Source: Spinellus fusiger
Taxonomy: Eukaryota; Mucoromycota; Mucoromycetes; Mucorales; Phycomycetaceae
Reading direction: 5' to 3'
NCBI GenBank assembly: GCA_025094145.1
Contig: JALLLS010000010.1
Location: 496,001-560,000 of the forward strand
Length of the DNA stretch: 64,000 nucleotides
This document shows, one piece after another, positions 11,942 through 26,578 of this stretch; within the stretch, counting starts at the first letter, position 1, and each line of letters begins with the position of its first letter. A program made the translations under genes and the position numbers. Under the pieces are notes generated by a model, which did no database searches, was not told where the DNA came from, and saw only the letters and a program-made list of their open reading frames with translations.

Positions 11942-12896
11942 ATTCATAGTACTAAAATGTATACAATCTTTTTTCTAGTTATGTAAATATAGCACAACAT
12001 ACATGAATTCTTTCCATCTAAATAGGTGGTGTTGATATTAGATATATAGATATAGATATATATATTATTTTTAAGGGCTAGCATATCTTCTTCATATAAG
12101 CAAATGACATTGAGACAATGTTCAGCTGTTCACTCCAAAGCCCTTGTTTAAATCCCAATAAATATCTTTGAGCTCCTATAATCAAAGGCTATTGTAGAAT
12201 TCTCCTAAAAAGGGGAGTATCTTATAACAGACTATTGTCTCTTATAATACAAAATAGGCTTTGCAATGGTCTTTGTTATCCATCAGGAGCAATTCATCTT
12301 TAATAACACAGTTTTCAATAGATTATTTGGACTTGTTTTCTACCGATAGCAATTCTATCACTTACTGTAAAAGAGAAGAATAAACAAGACTAATAAATAT
12401 TCTGAGATAAGCAGTGCAAGTCTTCTTTAGAGAATTAGTGTGTTTCTGCTGTAGACATTTTTCTCTAGTCCAAAAACAATAACTGTTCTTTAATATAACT
12501 ACAAGATCATAATAGATGGCACCAGCAAACAGTAATTAAAGAACGCCATGGTGCTGACACTGGGTAGAGTGTTTATAGGCTTATACCAACGTCTTTATTG
12601 CCAATAGAGGGGATAGAGAGATAGATACAGGGCAGCTTAAAAGCCAAAAAGATTGACACTATGGTTACTAATTAACCTCTTGTAAAAGCCTTCGTATAAA
12701 TATTCAGCACTATTTTCTTTATTTTTTTTAGTGTTTGAGGTTTATATCTACAGAATTCACGAAGTTATAGTCATAGTAAAGCAAGTAATGAAGATAAAGA
12801 AGACTACTTGGGATTTGAAATGATGTAATTTCAGGCGAGTATCACTTTAAAAGAAGATGGAAAAAAAAACAATAAGAAGAGTTCTCTCTACTTCTT
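11942..12896. other. Intergenic, nothing convincing
   Basis: AT-rich DNA between the right edge of the Fanzor remnant and the 3' end of NSA2. A short ATATATATCT microsatellite lies near 12040-12065. No coding frame or second copy was recognised. Confidence 0.45.
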
Positions 12897-13901
12897 TTAC
12901 ACAAGAAGAACAGCATTGATACAGCCATCGTTTTCTAATAAAGTCCAATTCGTCAGTACAAATGTCTAGTAAATGAACACTCGTTTTTTCTTTCTTACCA
13001 GGATTGTTGGTGACTTGGGCATATTTACCCCACACCACTTTACCCCCTGTAGTGACCAAACCAAGTTCAGAGACATTGACCTCCAACACAGTACCCTTGG
13101 TAATCACACCCAAATGTGTATACAAAGGTGACTGAGGATTCTTCTTTACACCGATAATAGGTAACTGGAAGGTGGCTTTGAGTTCGGGATGCGTTACATG
13201 TGCCTTTTTGAATCGAAGACCCATAGGACGAATAAAGCGTTCGTATTTCGGGGGCTTACGAGTGAAACCATCACCCACAAATGTAGCCTTGGTCACCATA
13301 CGCTTCCATGACTTTGTTTTGCTCTTTCCACTCTTCACCACCTTGAACATTTCATCTTCTGCCATACCACGCACAGCAGGCAAAGGCACCGACCACTTTC
13401 CTGCCTTTTCCTTTCTCTTTTGCTTGACCATGTTACTAAGGATCTTGGCACGATCCTGTCCTTCACGGTCCAAAAGATAAGCAGGTACGGCACCCTCAGG
13501 CACAGCATCAGCAGTCTTTGTTTTTGCATTCTTCTCTTCATGTTTCTTGATGGTCTTCTTCATCTGGATCTTCTCCACACGACGCTTCTGGTTATGGAGC
13601 TTAGCCTTGAGTCCATGCACCTTTTGAGCAAACTGAGAAGACTTGTGGGCTTGACGTGCTTCTCTCTTGCGCCTAAAAACAATCAATAGAAGAACAGATG
13701 AGTTATACTTTGACCGAGATGGAGATCATGACCGAGATCATGATTAAAAATAAAAAGTGCGTCTTACTTTCGTTCTTCATAATCAAGACGTCTTCCATGA
13801 CGCTTAATGTGCTCTTCAATATGTTCGTTTTGAGGCTAATAAACCATGATGAGCAAACCATTACCAAATAACAAAAAAAAAACACTCTTATTTTGTACCA
13901 T
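12897..13901 (-). CDS. NSA2: Ribosome biogenesis protein NSA2
   Basis: Minus-strand exons 13901-13899 (the ATG alone), 13835-13768, 13672-12999 and 12934-12897 give 260 residues, the usual length for the family. NSA2 is a nucleolar pre-60S assembly factor required for 27S pre-rRNA processing. The sequence begins [17 protein letters not shown] and continues with a very basic helical region. It then enters the C-terminal eS8-like beta-barrel ([17 protein letters not shown], then [11 protein letters not shown]) and ends GCINAVLLV, as is typical. The three introns are 54-95 nt. The first exon is only the start codon: CCT-CAA-AAC follows an AG acceptor at 13836-13837, and the nearest fitting donor is ATG|GTACAA. 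The 3' end of the auxilin-like gene lies 88 nt upstream in the same orientation. Confidence 0.95.
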
Positions 13902-13988
13902 TTGGCTTTAAGCTGAGAGAAATAACAGAAATAACAAAAATAACAAAAGAAAGCAAAAAACAAAATAGGAAGGCTAATTTGTGACTTG

Positions 13989-15992
13989 TTACAGAGAGGG
14001 TTGATTTTTGTAGCTATCCCAGGCTTCATTTAGAGTAGTGAAGATGCCATGGGCCAGCATACGTTGCTCCACAGACGCCTGAACAGAGAGCTGTTATTAC
14101 CATAGCAACCAAATCAATGGTATTTATGGACAAGAATAAGTGAGTCCCTTGAGAACATAGACATGTATATATGTATACGCTTAAACATCTATCTATCTAT
14201 CTATATATAAAAAAAAGCCTCTCTTCTCCCTTCTCTCCTTTTTGTTTACCTTGTCTGGGTGTACTTTGGCAATGGCTTTGCGGTAGTATAGTTTACACTG
14301 TTTGGCCTCCATAAGATCCGCCAATCCCACTTTCTGCCAGCCCAAATCAGGCCACACTACAGTATCAAGGGTCGCTAATAATGCCTGTAGGTTATTCTGT
14401 CGAGATGTTTTCCATGCTGCCAACTGTGCTTCTACTTGATCTGCTTTAACAAGTCGCTCAAATCCATCAGCAGCATTTTTAGCTTCTCTTTCACGCATAG
14501 CTGCCACGCCCTGACTCACAGGAGCAGCTGTAATGTCTTCAAAGATGGAATAATCAATATTAGGAAAATCAGTGCTTGTGGTGGTGGCATTAGTATGAGC
14601 AGACAGAGCTGCTTGACATTGAGCCATGCCTTGCTGAATACGGGCTGTAGAATGGCCTTGGTAGGCAACGATCGTCTCATACACTTGAATGGCCTCTGTG
14701 TACTTGTGCAGTGCTTCCAGTGCTTCTGTCTTTCGTAGCAGTGCTTTAACAACCTGCTCTTGCCACGACACCTGTTTCTGATGGGACAAACAGTGTCCTT
14801 CCCCCTTTCTCTCTGCCATTTCAATGGCTACATTACAGTCACTGAGAGATCCCTCATAGTGACCTGTCTTGAGGCGCGCTGCTGCTCGGTTGTTACTGAG
14901 AAGAATGCGATAGTCGTGGTGGATTGGTAAGCTCTCCAATGCACGGGTATAAAAGGACTCTGCTTGTTGAAACTGGCCATGTTGAAAGCACTTATTTCCC
15001 ATGGCATGGTCTTTTTCTGCCTGTGCTATAATCAGTGGTTTTGCATAAAAAGGGTCGTTGGGTTCCAGTGATGTGTTGGTTCTTTGTAATGCATTGTCTC
15101 TTTTTCTTTCTTCCTTCCACTTGCTCCATTCAAAGGGATCTTGTGGTGTGTCTTCATCAGAGCTATCCTGGGAGAGAGAAGGATGTCTATGGTGGTGATT
15201 ATGAGTATGCGTATGGGTATGAGTATGTGTGTGAGGTGTGTGGGGTGTGTGGGGTGTGTGGGGTGTGTGGTTATGGGTATGAGTGGGTGGATCATTGAGT
15301 TTCTTGCTTTGAACAAGAAGACTGACTGCTGCTTGAAGGTCACTTCCTTGGGTAGCTACCAAAGCAACTTTCGATTCTTCCAGGCCAAATCCCATTTCAA
15401 GGAGTGTAGTGAGTCTATCCTCCTAGGATTTCTTGTATGAGTGTCTCTTCTTCTGTAGAGAGTATAGGCTGGAGACACTTACTGATGGTTTTGTAGGTAC
15501 CTGCTTTGTGGGTGTAGGCACTTGCTTTGTGGGTGTTTGCTTGGGTGAATAGCGAGAGTCCAACCTTGAGCAGATAAAAGTATAAATACACTTGACCCAG
15601 TAAGTTCTCTCTTTCCAGTATTCACTCACTCACTTTTTTCTTATTATTATTATTATTGCTTACCCACTCTCTCTGACTGGCATGGACAAAGGACGTCTAG
15701 GAGCAGACATGGAGTGAATATACATGTCTGTGGGCGTAGTAAAGACAGGCAGGACTAGACCAGTGAGAGGTGACATGACAGGAGCAGGTAAAGGTGGTGT
15801 TGTAGGAGGATGCTGTTGTTGTGGGTGGTGGTAATGTCGCTGTTGCTGTTGCTGCTGTAGATGAGCCATGGTAGGCACAGTGGCTGCTGGTGAAGGTGTT
15901 CCTGACAAGAGATGAGCAAAGGCGTCATGTTCCCTCGAGTCTTGTTTATCTCTTTGGACTGACTTGACAGACGGGGTGTCAGTGCAAGACAT
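13989..15992 (-). CDS. Auxilin-like UBA-TPR-J-domain protein (Swa2 type)
   Basis: Minus-strand exons 15992-15664, 15564-15483, 15422-14250 and 14078-13989 give 557 residues. Auxilins recruit Hsp70 to strip clathrin from vesicles. The N-terminus is Gln/His/Pro-rich and disordered. A UBA domain follows (DRLTTLLEMGFGLEESKVAL, residues about 138-175). TPR helices come next (KCFQHGQFQQAESFYTRAL and the SNNRAAARLKTGHYEGSLSD repeat). The C-terminal J domain is split by the last intron at HPDK, then ASVEQRMLAHGIFTTLNEAW. HPD, the Hsp70-stimulating motif, is intact. This UBA-TPR-J order matches yeast Swa2. A Thr-Pro-His run encoded by a GTGTGGG minisatellite sits between UBA and TPR. The start at 15992 is the first ATG; an upstream exon cannot be excluded. 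Confidence 0.9.
15228..15272 (-). repeat. Coding minisatellite (Thr-Pro-His run)
   Basis: Tandem GTGTGTGGG units on the plus strand encode repeated Thr-Pro-His on the minus strand, inside the linker between UBA and TPR domains of the auxilin-like protein. The unit is a multiple of three, so length changes keep the frame. Confidence 0.7.
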
Positions 15993-16010
15993 AAGTAATA
16001 CAGTCTGTCT

Positions 16011-16290
16011 TTCTTTGATTCTTGTTATTTCTTGTTATTTCTTGTTATTATTTGTTATTATTTGTTATTATTTGTTATTTCTTGTTATTATTTGTTATTA
16101 TTTGTTATTATTTGTTATTTCTTGTTATTTCTTGTTATTATTTGTTATTATTTGTTATTTCTTGTTATTATTTGTTATTATTTGTTATTATTTGTTATTA
16201 CTTGTTATTTCTTGTTATTATTTGTTATTATTTGTTATTTCTTGTTATTATTTGTTATTATTTGTTATTTCTTGTTATTTCTTGTTATTT
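16011..16290. repeat. TTATTTGTTA minisatellite array
   Basis: About 280 bp built from 10-nt units alternating TTATTTGTTA and TTTCTTGTTA. It lies between the 5' end of the auxilin-like gene and the 3' end of the phosphodiesterase gene. Three overlapping plus-strand frames of over 100 codons (YLLLFVII-type sequence) are artefacts of the repeat, not genes. Confidence 0.9.
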
Positions 16291-16332
16291 TATTATTGTA
16301 TGGCAGTATTCTGCCATTTACAATCTATCTTT

Positions 16333-18165
16333 CTAAGCATATTGATTGAATCTTCCATGCAGAGTGCCATTGTTGGGTGCAGGAACAAGCCCTAACAAAT
16401 AGACAAGGAACTCATACAACTGCACATTCTCAAAGGACGCCACCATGCCCTGCCCATACTCCTTCCTCACAATAGGTCCATTGGCCATGAAAATAGCCCT
16501 CATGTCTACTGCCTGGGGATCATAGCCATGCATACCACGGGGTCTGTACTCTGCACCAAGACTAGCATTAAACTCTTGCTCAGTGACAAAAGAGTACCCT
16601 GGATCAGGAATCGCCACAATCGGTGCAATTCTCTCTGTGCGCATATAATGGAATCGATCAGGGACTTGATGGCGTAAATATACCTGGAAATGAGGATGGG
16701 GATGTGTCTGAGTGTAGTGGTAAAGTGCTTGGTAAGCCTTTTCCACTGTATGGGCAGGGGCATCCTGTGTGGGGCGTAAATTGAGAAGAGGCCATGCTTC
16801 ACGACGCAAATAGGGTAAAAGTGCTCTTGGAAGGATTGTATCGTAATAGATCAAATGTGATGCATGTGTGGCTGCCATACCATGATCACTAACAATAACA
16901 GTATGGATGTGTTGGTCCAAATGTCGCTGCTGGAGACCCACCAGGAGATGTTCCACTGCCTTGTCCATAGCAGAGAGAACGCCGTTCAACTAATAACCCA
17001 AAGGTCCACACACCATAACCCACCAAGATCCACCATAACCCACCAAGATCCACACACCATAACCCACCCCATTATCCACTGGTCTTACTGAAGTGTGTTC
17101 CTTAGCACCGTGTACTGTACCTGAGATCCATGAGGACCACCGCCATGTCCCTTTTGATCCACTTGTGGAATATAAACAGAGATCATATGAGGTCTTTTAT
17201 CAAAGGGAAGATCCAGCCATCCTAGCACTGTGTCCATTTTATCCGTAGCAGACACATTCCTTTGGTATTCCACCACATAGTCTGCTGCCTTGTAGGAGTG
17301 AGGGACAGAAGATCCTGGCCACATAGCAACAGCCGAGCGTTTTCCCTGTTGTGTGGCTGTAGTCCATATCTAATCAGTGTCTACATGTATGAGCCATCGC
17401 TAGAATAGACAAGAACTGGACTGCATTAAGATGATACTTTACTGGTTCTCCACCCCACCACCGTGGCTGTAGACTGATGTTGGTTTGTTTATGGATAAAA
17501 TGGGTGGCAAAGGAAGGATCATAAAAGTCATTGGCTACAATACCATGGGATTCAGGATAGAGACCTGTAACAAGAGTCCAATGATTGGGAAACGTCATGG
17601 ACTGGTCATTGAGTCGTTGGGTCATTGGATGACTTACTTACAGGAAATGACGGCTGCATGTATTCTGCTCTTATTCCCTTGGAGGCTAAACAAAAAGCGT
17701 GAATTCCTAGTCAACAGTGACAGCGCACTTACCAAAGTGGGTGAGAGTAGGAGTGACATTACGCTCAAGATAGTCATTACGGAATCCATCCAATGAGATA
17801 AGAAGAACAGTGGGTTCAAACAAGACAGTGCCATTAAAGAAGAGGGAGGGTGGCTTGTTCGATTCCACTGTGCTCTCCCTGTTCATGACTATCCACACCC
17901 ATCCAGCTATGAGCAGTCCACCCATTACAACAGAAAAGAGGGCACTCCATCTGCCCAATAGACTGTACTACAAGCTCACTGAGTCCACCTTCTATCTGGC
18001 TTGTCTTATTACCTGTTTGTCTCTTCTCTCATGGCCCTTCTCTAACATGGCCTCTTCATTCTCCAGTCCCTCGTCATCACCAACATACTCCTCCTGGTCC
18101 TGAGAACTGACTCGCTTGGAACGCCATAACAAGGACGTCTTTTTTGTAGTGGACACACTCGCCAT
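16333..18165 (-). CDS. ENPP-type nucleotide pyrophosphatase/phosphodiesterase
   Basis: Minus-strand exons 18165-18013, 17967-17733, 17685-17642, 17601-17443, 17369-17121 and 16989-16333 give 498 residues with every phase matching. The enzyme belongs to the alkaline-phosphatase superfamily, which hydrolyses extracellular nucleotides or phosphodiesters with two zinc ions. It has a short acidic cytoplasmic tail, one membrane segment (residues about 58-80, ALFSVVMGGLLIAGWVWIV) and then a lumenal or extracellular catalytic domain. Metal and nucleophile motifs are visible: LISLDGFRNDYL, TFPNHWTLVTGLYPESHG (active Thr at its start), DQKGHGGGPHG, VSDHGM and RGMHGYD. It is therefore a type II membrane enzyme. 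An in-frame ATG at 18250-18252 would add 29 residues, but that stretch lacks coding character. Confidence 0.93.
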
Positions 18166-18382
18166 GATGGAAAGAGAGAGACAAACGTGCGTTGCTACTT
18201 GAATGTCCGCTCTTGTCTTCCTCCTTATGCCCACTCCACCAAGAACCCTCATGCATCTACGTGTGACTCAGTCCAAAGTATGTTGGCCATAGACAATACA
18301 AGTTGGCACTCACAACAATGCAATACAATACAATACAATGCAATACAATGCAATACAATACAATACAATACAATAAAAGGCC
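18166..18382. promoter_or_regulatory. Shared divergent promoter region
   Basis: 217 bp separate the start codons of the phosphodiesterase (-) and the small unknown gene (+), so both promoters must lie here or overlap. The right part is a CAATA/CAATG microsatellite (18318-18373) running almost to the plus-strand start. Confidence 0.4.
18318..18373. repeat. CAATA/CAATG pentanucleotide repeat
   Basis: Eleven or so tandem five-base units of CAATA and CAATG end about 10 nt before the ATG of the next gene. They would form its 5' leader or core promoter. Confidence 0.85.
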
Positions 18383-18884
18383 ATGCGGTTGTTGCTGTAT
18401 GTGCCTAGTTCTTATGCGGATGACTGGGACGAACAGCATACACAGGCTATGATGAAGCTACTGGTTCCTGTTGTGCGTGACTCACTTCTTCATCCACCAG
18501 TACCCACCACCACCACCACCACCACTACTACCAAACAGAAACAACCCCATGTTCTCTATCCAGCCGATAAGAAAAGGTTCTTTCTGTTTGTTCTTAATTA
18601 TTATTATTATTATTAAAGAAAGAAAGAAAGAAAGAGAAAGAGGGAGTTTGGCTCATGAGGCTTCCGTTCTTAGTGTATTGGGTGATATTGCACTGGTGTA
18701 TCAGTTTATGCCCTACACACCAAAGCAGGTAGTCATGATACGAAGCGAGCATTCTTCTACTGCCAATACGAATACTACTATGGCCTATGCTCCACTGTCG
18801 CTTGTTTCCTTCCAACTTGCAGTGTCTCCTGTTCCTCACTCAAAGGCACTCAACTTGGACACCTACTTTTCTATTGTAGAATAG
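18383..18884 (+). CDS. Small protein of unknown function
   Basis: Exon 1 (18383-18576) and exon 2 (18647-18884) join in phase to give about 143 residues. The first 32 residues (MRLLLYVPSSYADDWDEQHT and onward) look like a folded, conserved beginning. A low-complexity Thr run follows, encoded by ACC triplets. Exon 2 (ASVLSVLGDIALVYQFMPYT and onward) looks like beta-strand sequence ending DTYFSIVE. There is no signal peptide or membrane span. The intron contains TTA and GAAA microsatellites, and its donor (GTTCTT) is weak, so the junction is tentative. I do not recognise the family. Confidence 0.55.
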
Positions 18885-18969
18885 ACACATGTCTCCCCTT
18901 TTGTTCTCTTTCTATGTGTGTGTGTGTATTTATATAGATGTATGGGTATGTGTGTGTTCAGGGAAGGGT

Positions 18970-19305
18970 CTATAAAAACACTCCGTTCTCCACAAGACCA
19001 TAGCGAGCACGAAACGCCTTGACATTGCTCTCCATTTCACGGGCAGCGGCTTCACCTACGACCTGCTGAATCACACGCAGCGTCACATCAATACGCTCTT
19101 GGTAGCGTTCTATCAGACTTTTGTTCTCCTGCAGGGCCTGAACTAGGTCTGGGTCAGAGTGTTGGGGGTCGTAGTCTTCCATGGCCTCATTGGACTGGTA
19201 AAGATGGGCTATTGAGTTTTGCACTTGGGGTATTTCTGTGAGGAGTGCGTCATGAGGTAGCTCACGTAGGGCTTTTTCAAGGTCTGCTAGTTGCATGGTC
19301 AACAA
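18970..19305 (-). CDS. Small coiled-coil protein, Tma17/Adc17-like
   Basis: A single exon of 111 residues (a second Met lies three codons in). It is almost wholly helical and charged. The pattern IAHLYQSNEAMEDYDPQHSD, then a DLVQALQENKSLIERYQERI helix, resembles fungal proteins related to Tma17/Adc17, a chaperone for proteasome base assembly. That resemblance is from memory of the pattern and is weak. It could equally be another small helical-hairpin protein. Its 3' end is 85 nt from the 3' end of the plus-strand unknown gene, so the two converge. Confidence 0.6.
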   Translation of the reverse strand: MLTMQLADLEKALRELPHDALLTEIPQVQNSIAHLYQSNEAMEDYDPQHSDPDLVQALQENKSLIERYQERIDVTLRVIQQVVGEAAAREMESNVKAFRARYGLVENGVFL

Positions 19306-19466
19306 GAGGAGGATCTGACATTCAAACGGATGGTTTTATGTGACTCTATTCCAAGGGCGATGGATGGATGGAGAAATAGATAGAGTTGTAGGTATAATAC
19401 AAGATAGAGAGTGAGGATAATAAGGGTAAGAAAGAAGAAGAAGAAATAGAGGCCCAGCTTCATATC

Positions 19467-21640
19467 TCATGTCCTCACAGAAGTAGCTACAAGGGGATCC
19501 ATAGAGAGACGTGTCTCTGAAAGAGCATCCTCAAAGTTCTGTGTGTCTTCTCTGTCTTGGCTCTCTTCTTCAGGAAGACGCGCCCATCCACCCAATGCAA
19601 TGTCTTGTGGGTGGGGCTGGTAGTGGATAGGAAGCCATGCAAGCCATACAAGAAAGGCCTACCATAGTGTAGACAGGATGAGTTGCGTCTCTCAAGAGAG
19701 AACCACTTACAAGCCATAGTGTAGCACATGTGCCAATAAGAATGAAGGAGGTCCAGCTGTTGATATGCTGAAGGAACAGAAACACATCAAATCCAATGAC
19801 AATGCAGATCAACAGTGCACAGATGCAGTGCTTAAGTGAGGTGAGTCTGAATTCATCCGGCACCACAGCAGGAGACAAGGACAGCTTCATAATAGGAATC
19901 AGCACTGTAGGCAGACAGATACTATAGAAAGAGATGAGGGGGTCTTTTCTCTCCACTGTGCACTGTACACTGTACACTACATAAATCAGAAAAGAAACTG
20001 ACCTCTGCAGAACATTGAGCAGTTCTCCCATGGTATCAAAGTGCTCCACTGCAAAAATAGCCACAAGAATACCAGGAACAAGGGAAATACCCCGTGTGGC
20101 TGCAATACGCTGCCATTCCTTCTTAAAGGTGGCTCCATAGAACCCTTCACAGACATACTGACCTGCCAATGTTCCTGTCATGGTAGAACTCTGTCCAGCT
20201 AAACACATTAAGACAAAGGCTCTCTCTTTCATCTTTTTTTTTCATTTTTTTTCATTTTTTCATTTTGCTCTACCTGCAAGAAGTCCTCCTGCCCATAGGT
20301 ATTTGGCAGCAGGACCCAGTGACTGACTCAACACTGCATCTGCCTGGCCTAGTCCTGGGATCACCCCACGCCCTTCACTACCAGGCACATAGAACACTGG
20401 ATGAAGTATGGATATCAGTCCCATGCACTGTCTTTTCTCTCTCTTTTCTCTCTTTATAATCACCTTTTGCAAACACCACCACAATGGCAAGATTCACAAA
20501 GAAAGAAAGAAGAAGGGCCAAGGCTGACTCAATGCCAAAATAGAAGTTGGCTTCTTTCATTTTACGCACAGAGGGTTCTGGCCCAAGATCCCTTGACTTG
20601 ACCAAGGCACTGAGGGTGGAGGATAAGCCACTGTCCATCGATATCTATCTCTAGCCATTTCTATAGACACATTACCTGTGCAGAAACATGTTGTGCGGCA
20701 TGACAATCGCCCCCAGCATCCCCACAGCCTGGAGCTCCGTATGCTGAGGAATGGTAGGCACAAAAGCACCCCGCAGTATCTTTGGCAGATCTGGCTTGGA
20801 CTGGATCAGTTCTATCCAGAAGCAGAGGGTCATGACAGCAATAAAGAACATGAAAAAGGCTTCTATTTTGCGCATCCCATAGCGCTGGATCATCATAAAG
20901 GTCAGTGTATCAAAGGCAGTCATCAGGACACCTGCCCAGAGAGGGAGATCCAGCAGAATATGAAGGGCCACAGCAGTGCCTACAATCTCCATAATGTCGG
21001 CTCCTATGATGGCCACTTGGGCAAATCCCCACAGGACATTGGACAAGACAGAAGAGTAGCTCTGGCGTATGAGTTGTGCCAAGTGACGATGGGTGATGAT
21101 GCCCAGACGAGCCGACAGCAGCTGGAAAACCAACCCTACACACAAGTCAATCAGTAGGATGGCCTGTGGAGGGTTCTACTCTACCAATGACATGGGCCCA
21201 GAACAGGAGCCATAATAGACTATAGCCAGCCACTGCTCCTGACTGTAGATCAGACTCTAAATTGCCAGGATCCAGATAAGCAATGGACCTGTCGTGTTAC
21301 TATTGAACACTGTCCCATCTTAAAGCAGCTTACATGAGAAGACCTTTGAGCCGTCAATGAAACAGACAAGCAAATAGACAGACAAGCAAATAGACAGTGT
21401 CAGTGTCAGTGTCAGTGTCAGTGGACAGTCGCTGTGGACTCCTCTACCTGGCCCTGTGTATTTCCATAGCTTGCGAAATGAAAACCATTCATCAGTGACG
21501 GGTCCTGTGCTTATTTCTGGCTTGATATCCATATCACCAAAGAACAGGTGGGTGGTGGTGGGTAGTGTGTGTTGTTTTGGCTGCATTCGAAAGGTATCCA
21601 CATCCTCTGCAACCAACACACTTATGGGTTCACTGCTCAT
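19467..21640 (-). CDS. NRAMP divalent metal (Mn/Fe) transporter
   Basis: Nine minus-strand exons: 21640-21448, 21343-21334, 21288-21185, 21135-20676, 20630-20464, 20396-20274, 20198-20003, 19921-19711 and 19658-19467. They give 551 residues with all phases consistent. NRAMP/Smf proteins import Mn2+ and Fe2+ with protons. Key metal-binding motifs are intact: DPGN in [18 protein letters not shown] (TM1) and MPHNMFLH (TM6). [14 protein letters not shown], the NVLQSICLP helix and a last TM ([14 protein letters not shown]) are also present, with an acidic cytoplasmic tail. Exon 2 is only 10 nt (ATGAGAAGAC on the plus strand) and is needed to build [14 protein letters not shown]. It is divergent from cullin-1 across about 670 bp. 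Confidence 0.93.
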
Positions 21641-22313
21641 GTCTCTGTTTCTTCTCTACTGTAGAGAGAAAAGGAGGGTGGCTGTTAGTATCTACAGCTA
21701 CAGATATTTATTCATTTATTTATTCATTTATTTATTCATTCATTCATTTATTCATTAAAAAGCCCATGGTCCATAAAGGCACACTTACCACTGTGGATGA
21801 ACAAAGATAGGCAAAGTAGAAATTAAAAAAGAAAAAAGAAAAAAAAAAAGACAAGGCCGAAATATGCGGGGTTTGAACAAGGTGGGTTGGATAGAGAAGT
21901 GTCCTATGCTACTTCTCTAGGCTGGGCTACTTCTCTAGGCTGGGCTACAGCACATGGACAGGTGGGAGAATTCAACACAGTTGGTTCCATGGGGGTATTT
22001 GTATTGGTTTATATGTAGATATAAAGTGGGCCTGTGTGGAGTGGCAATAGACACTGGTCATCTTTATCAGGGAGTCTTTCCATCTCACCCATCTCTGGAC
22101 TCCATCACGTGATGACTATGGGTGGGTGGGTGGATGTATCTTTTATGCTGGAGAGTGCCTTTCTTTCTCATCTTTTGCTGAGTGTCTCCTGAATACGCTC
22201 ATTCTCCTTTTTCTCCTTTTTCTCCTTTCTTTCCTTTCTTTCCTTTTCCTTTTCCTTTTCCTTTTCTGATTGTTCTTCTGCTAAAAGAATACTAAGCGCG
22301 TCATATTAACTCC
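21641..22313. other. Divergent intergenic region, NRAMP/CUL1
   Basis: About 670 bp hold the promoters of the NRAMP transporter (-) and cullin-1 (+). It contains a TTTATTCA microsatellite near 21705-21757, a duplicated 18-nt unit near 21908-21945, a 10-bp palindrome at 22104 and CTTTTC/CTTTCTTTC pyrimidine tracts near 22200-22265. No gene was found. Confidence 0.6.
22104..22113. promoter_or_regulatory. Palindromic CACGTG E-box
   Basis: ATCACGTGAT is a perfect 10-bp palindrome with a CACGTG core, the class bound by bHLH factors (Cbf1 and related). It sits 210 nt before the CUL1 start and 464 nt before the NRAMP start. Function is inferred only from the motif and its promoter position. Confidence 0.4.
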
Positions 22314-25908
<3,595 letters not shown>

Positions 25909-26578
25909 TCACTATAAACTACACATGTCCTTTCTTTAGTAGGATTCAGTAAGAAAAAGGGGGATCTTTTGGTGGGGACTAAATGACCGATACCAGAGAA
26001 ATAAAGAGCAGACTGTGTGGACTAAATCCCTGGCTGTGGAAATGTCCGTGGCTCTGTTTCTCCTCCTCTCATCTTATATTTAGATAAAAAGGATCGATCC
26101 TCAGTAGATACGATTGATCTTTTTAATACATTCTATTAGAGATCCGCCTTAATAAAAACAAGGCAAACAGTTGTAGTGTAAGGAACGGGCCTGTCCAGTG
26201 GATGTTGTGTATCTTTTCTTCCTATCCTCTGTTATGTTATTGCCTATAGCCACCCACCCACCCACTCTATAGTAGATTAGAGTAGAGTATATCCCTAAAA
26301 TTCATCTTATAACAAAGTACCATGTGCTTAGTAATAATCCACACACTTTCTTATGGACTGTAAGGAGTGTCTTATTACCACAGACACTGATCTTGAGTGG
26401 TATTTCCATGAACATCCCAATTCAAACACAGACACACAGGGGGAGAAACGTTACACCCTCCACTGCCCTTCCACTGACTTGTCTACAAAGATGTGTTCTT
26501 TCAGCAGTCACATGAATTTTTCCACCAGCAGTTACATAAATGTAGTTTGGGATGCATAATGCACTTTATCTTACCTTG
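25909..26578. other. Intergenic between CUL1 and ferrochelatase
   Basis: Tandem genes on the plus strand are separated by about 670 bp. A 68-codon frame at 26353-26559 ends 19 nt before the ferrochelatase start. It has no recognisable domain, and I do not call it a gene. A CCCACCCACCCACTC run lies near 26250. Confidence 0.5.

Noticed and set aside
16022..16349. Three overlapping frames of more than 100 codons rich in Leu, Ile and Tyr
   Set aside because: They are produced entirely by the 10-nt TTATTTGTTA repeat.
26353..26559. 68-codon plus frame just upstream of ferrochelatase
   Set aside because: No domain, signal or partner exon; it lies where the ferrochelatase promoter should be.
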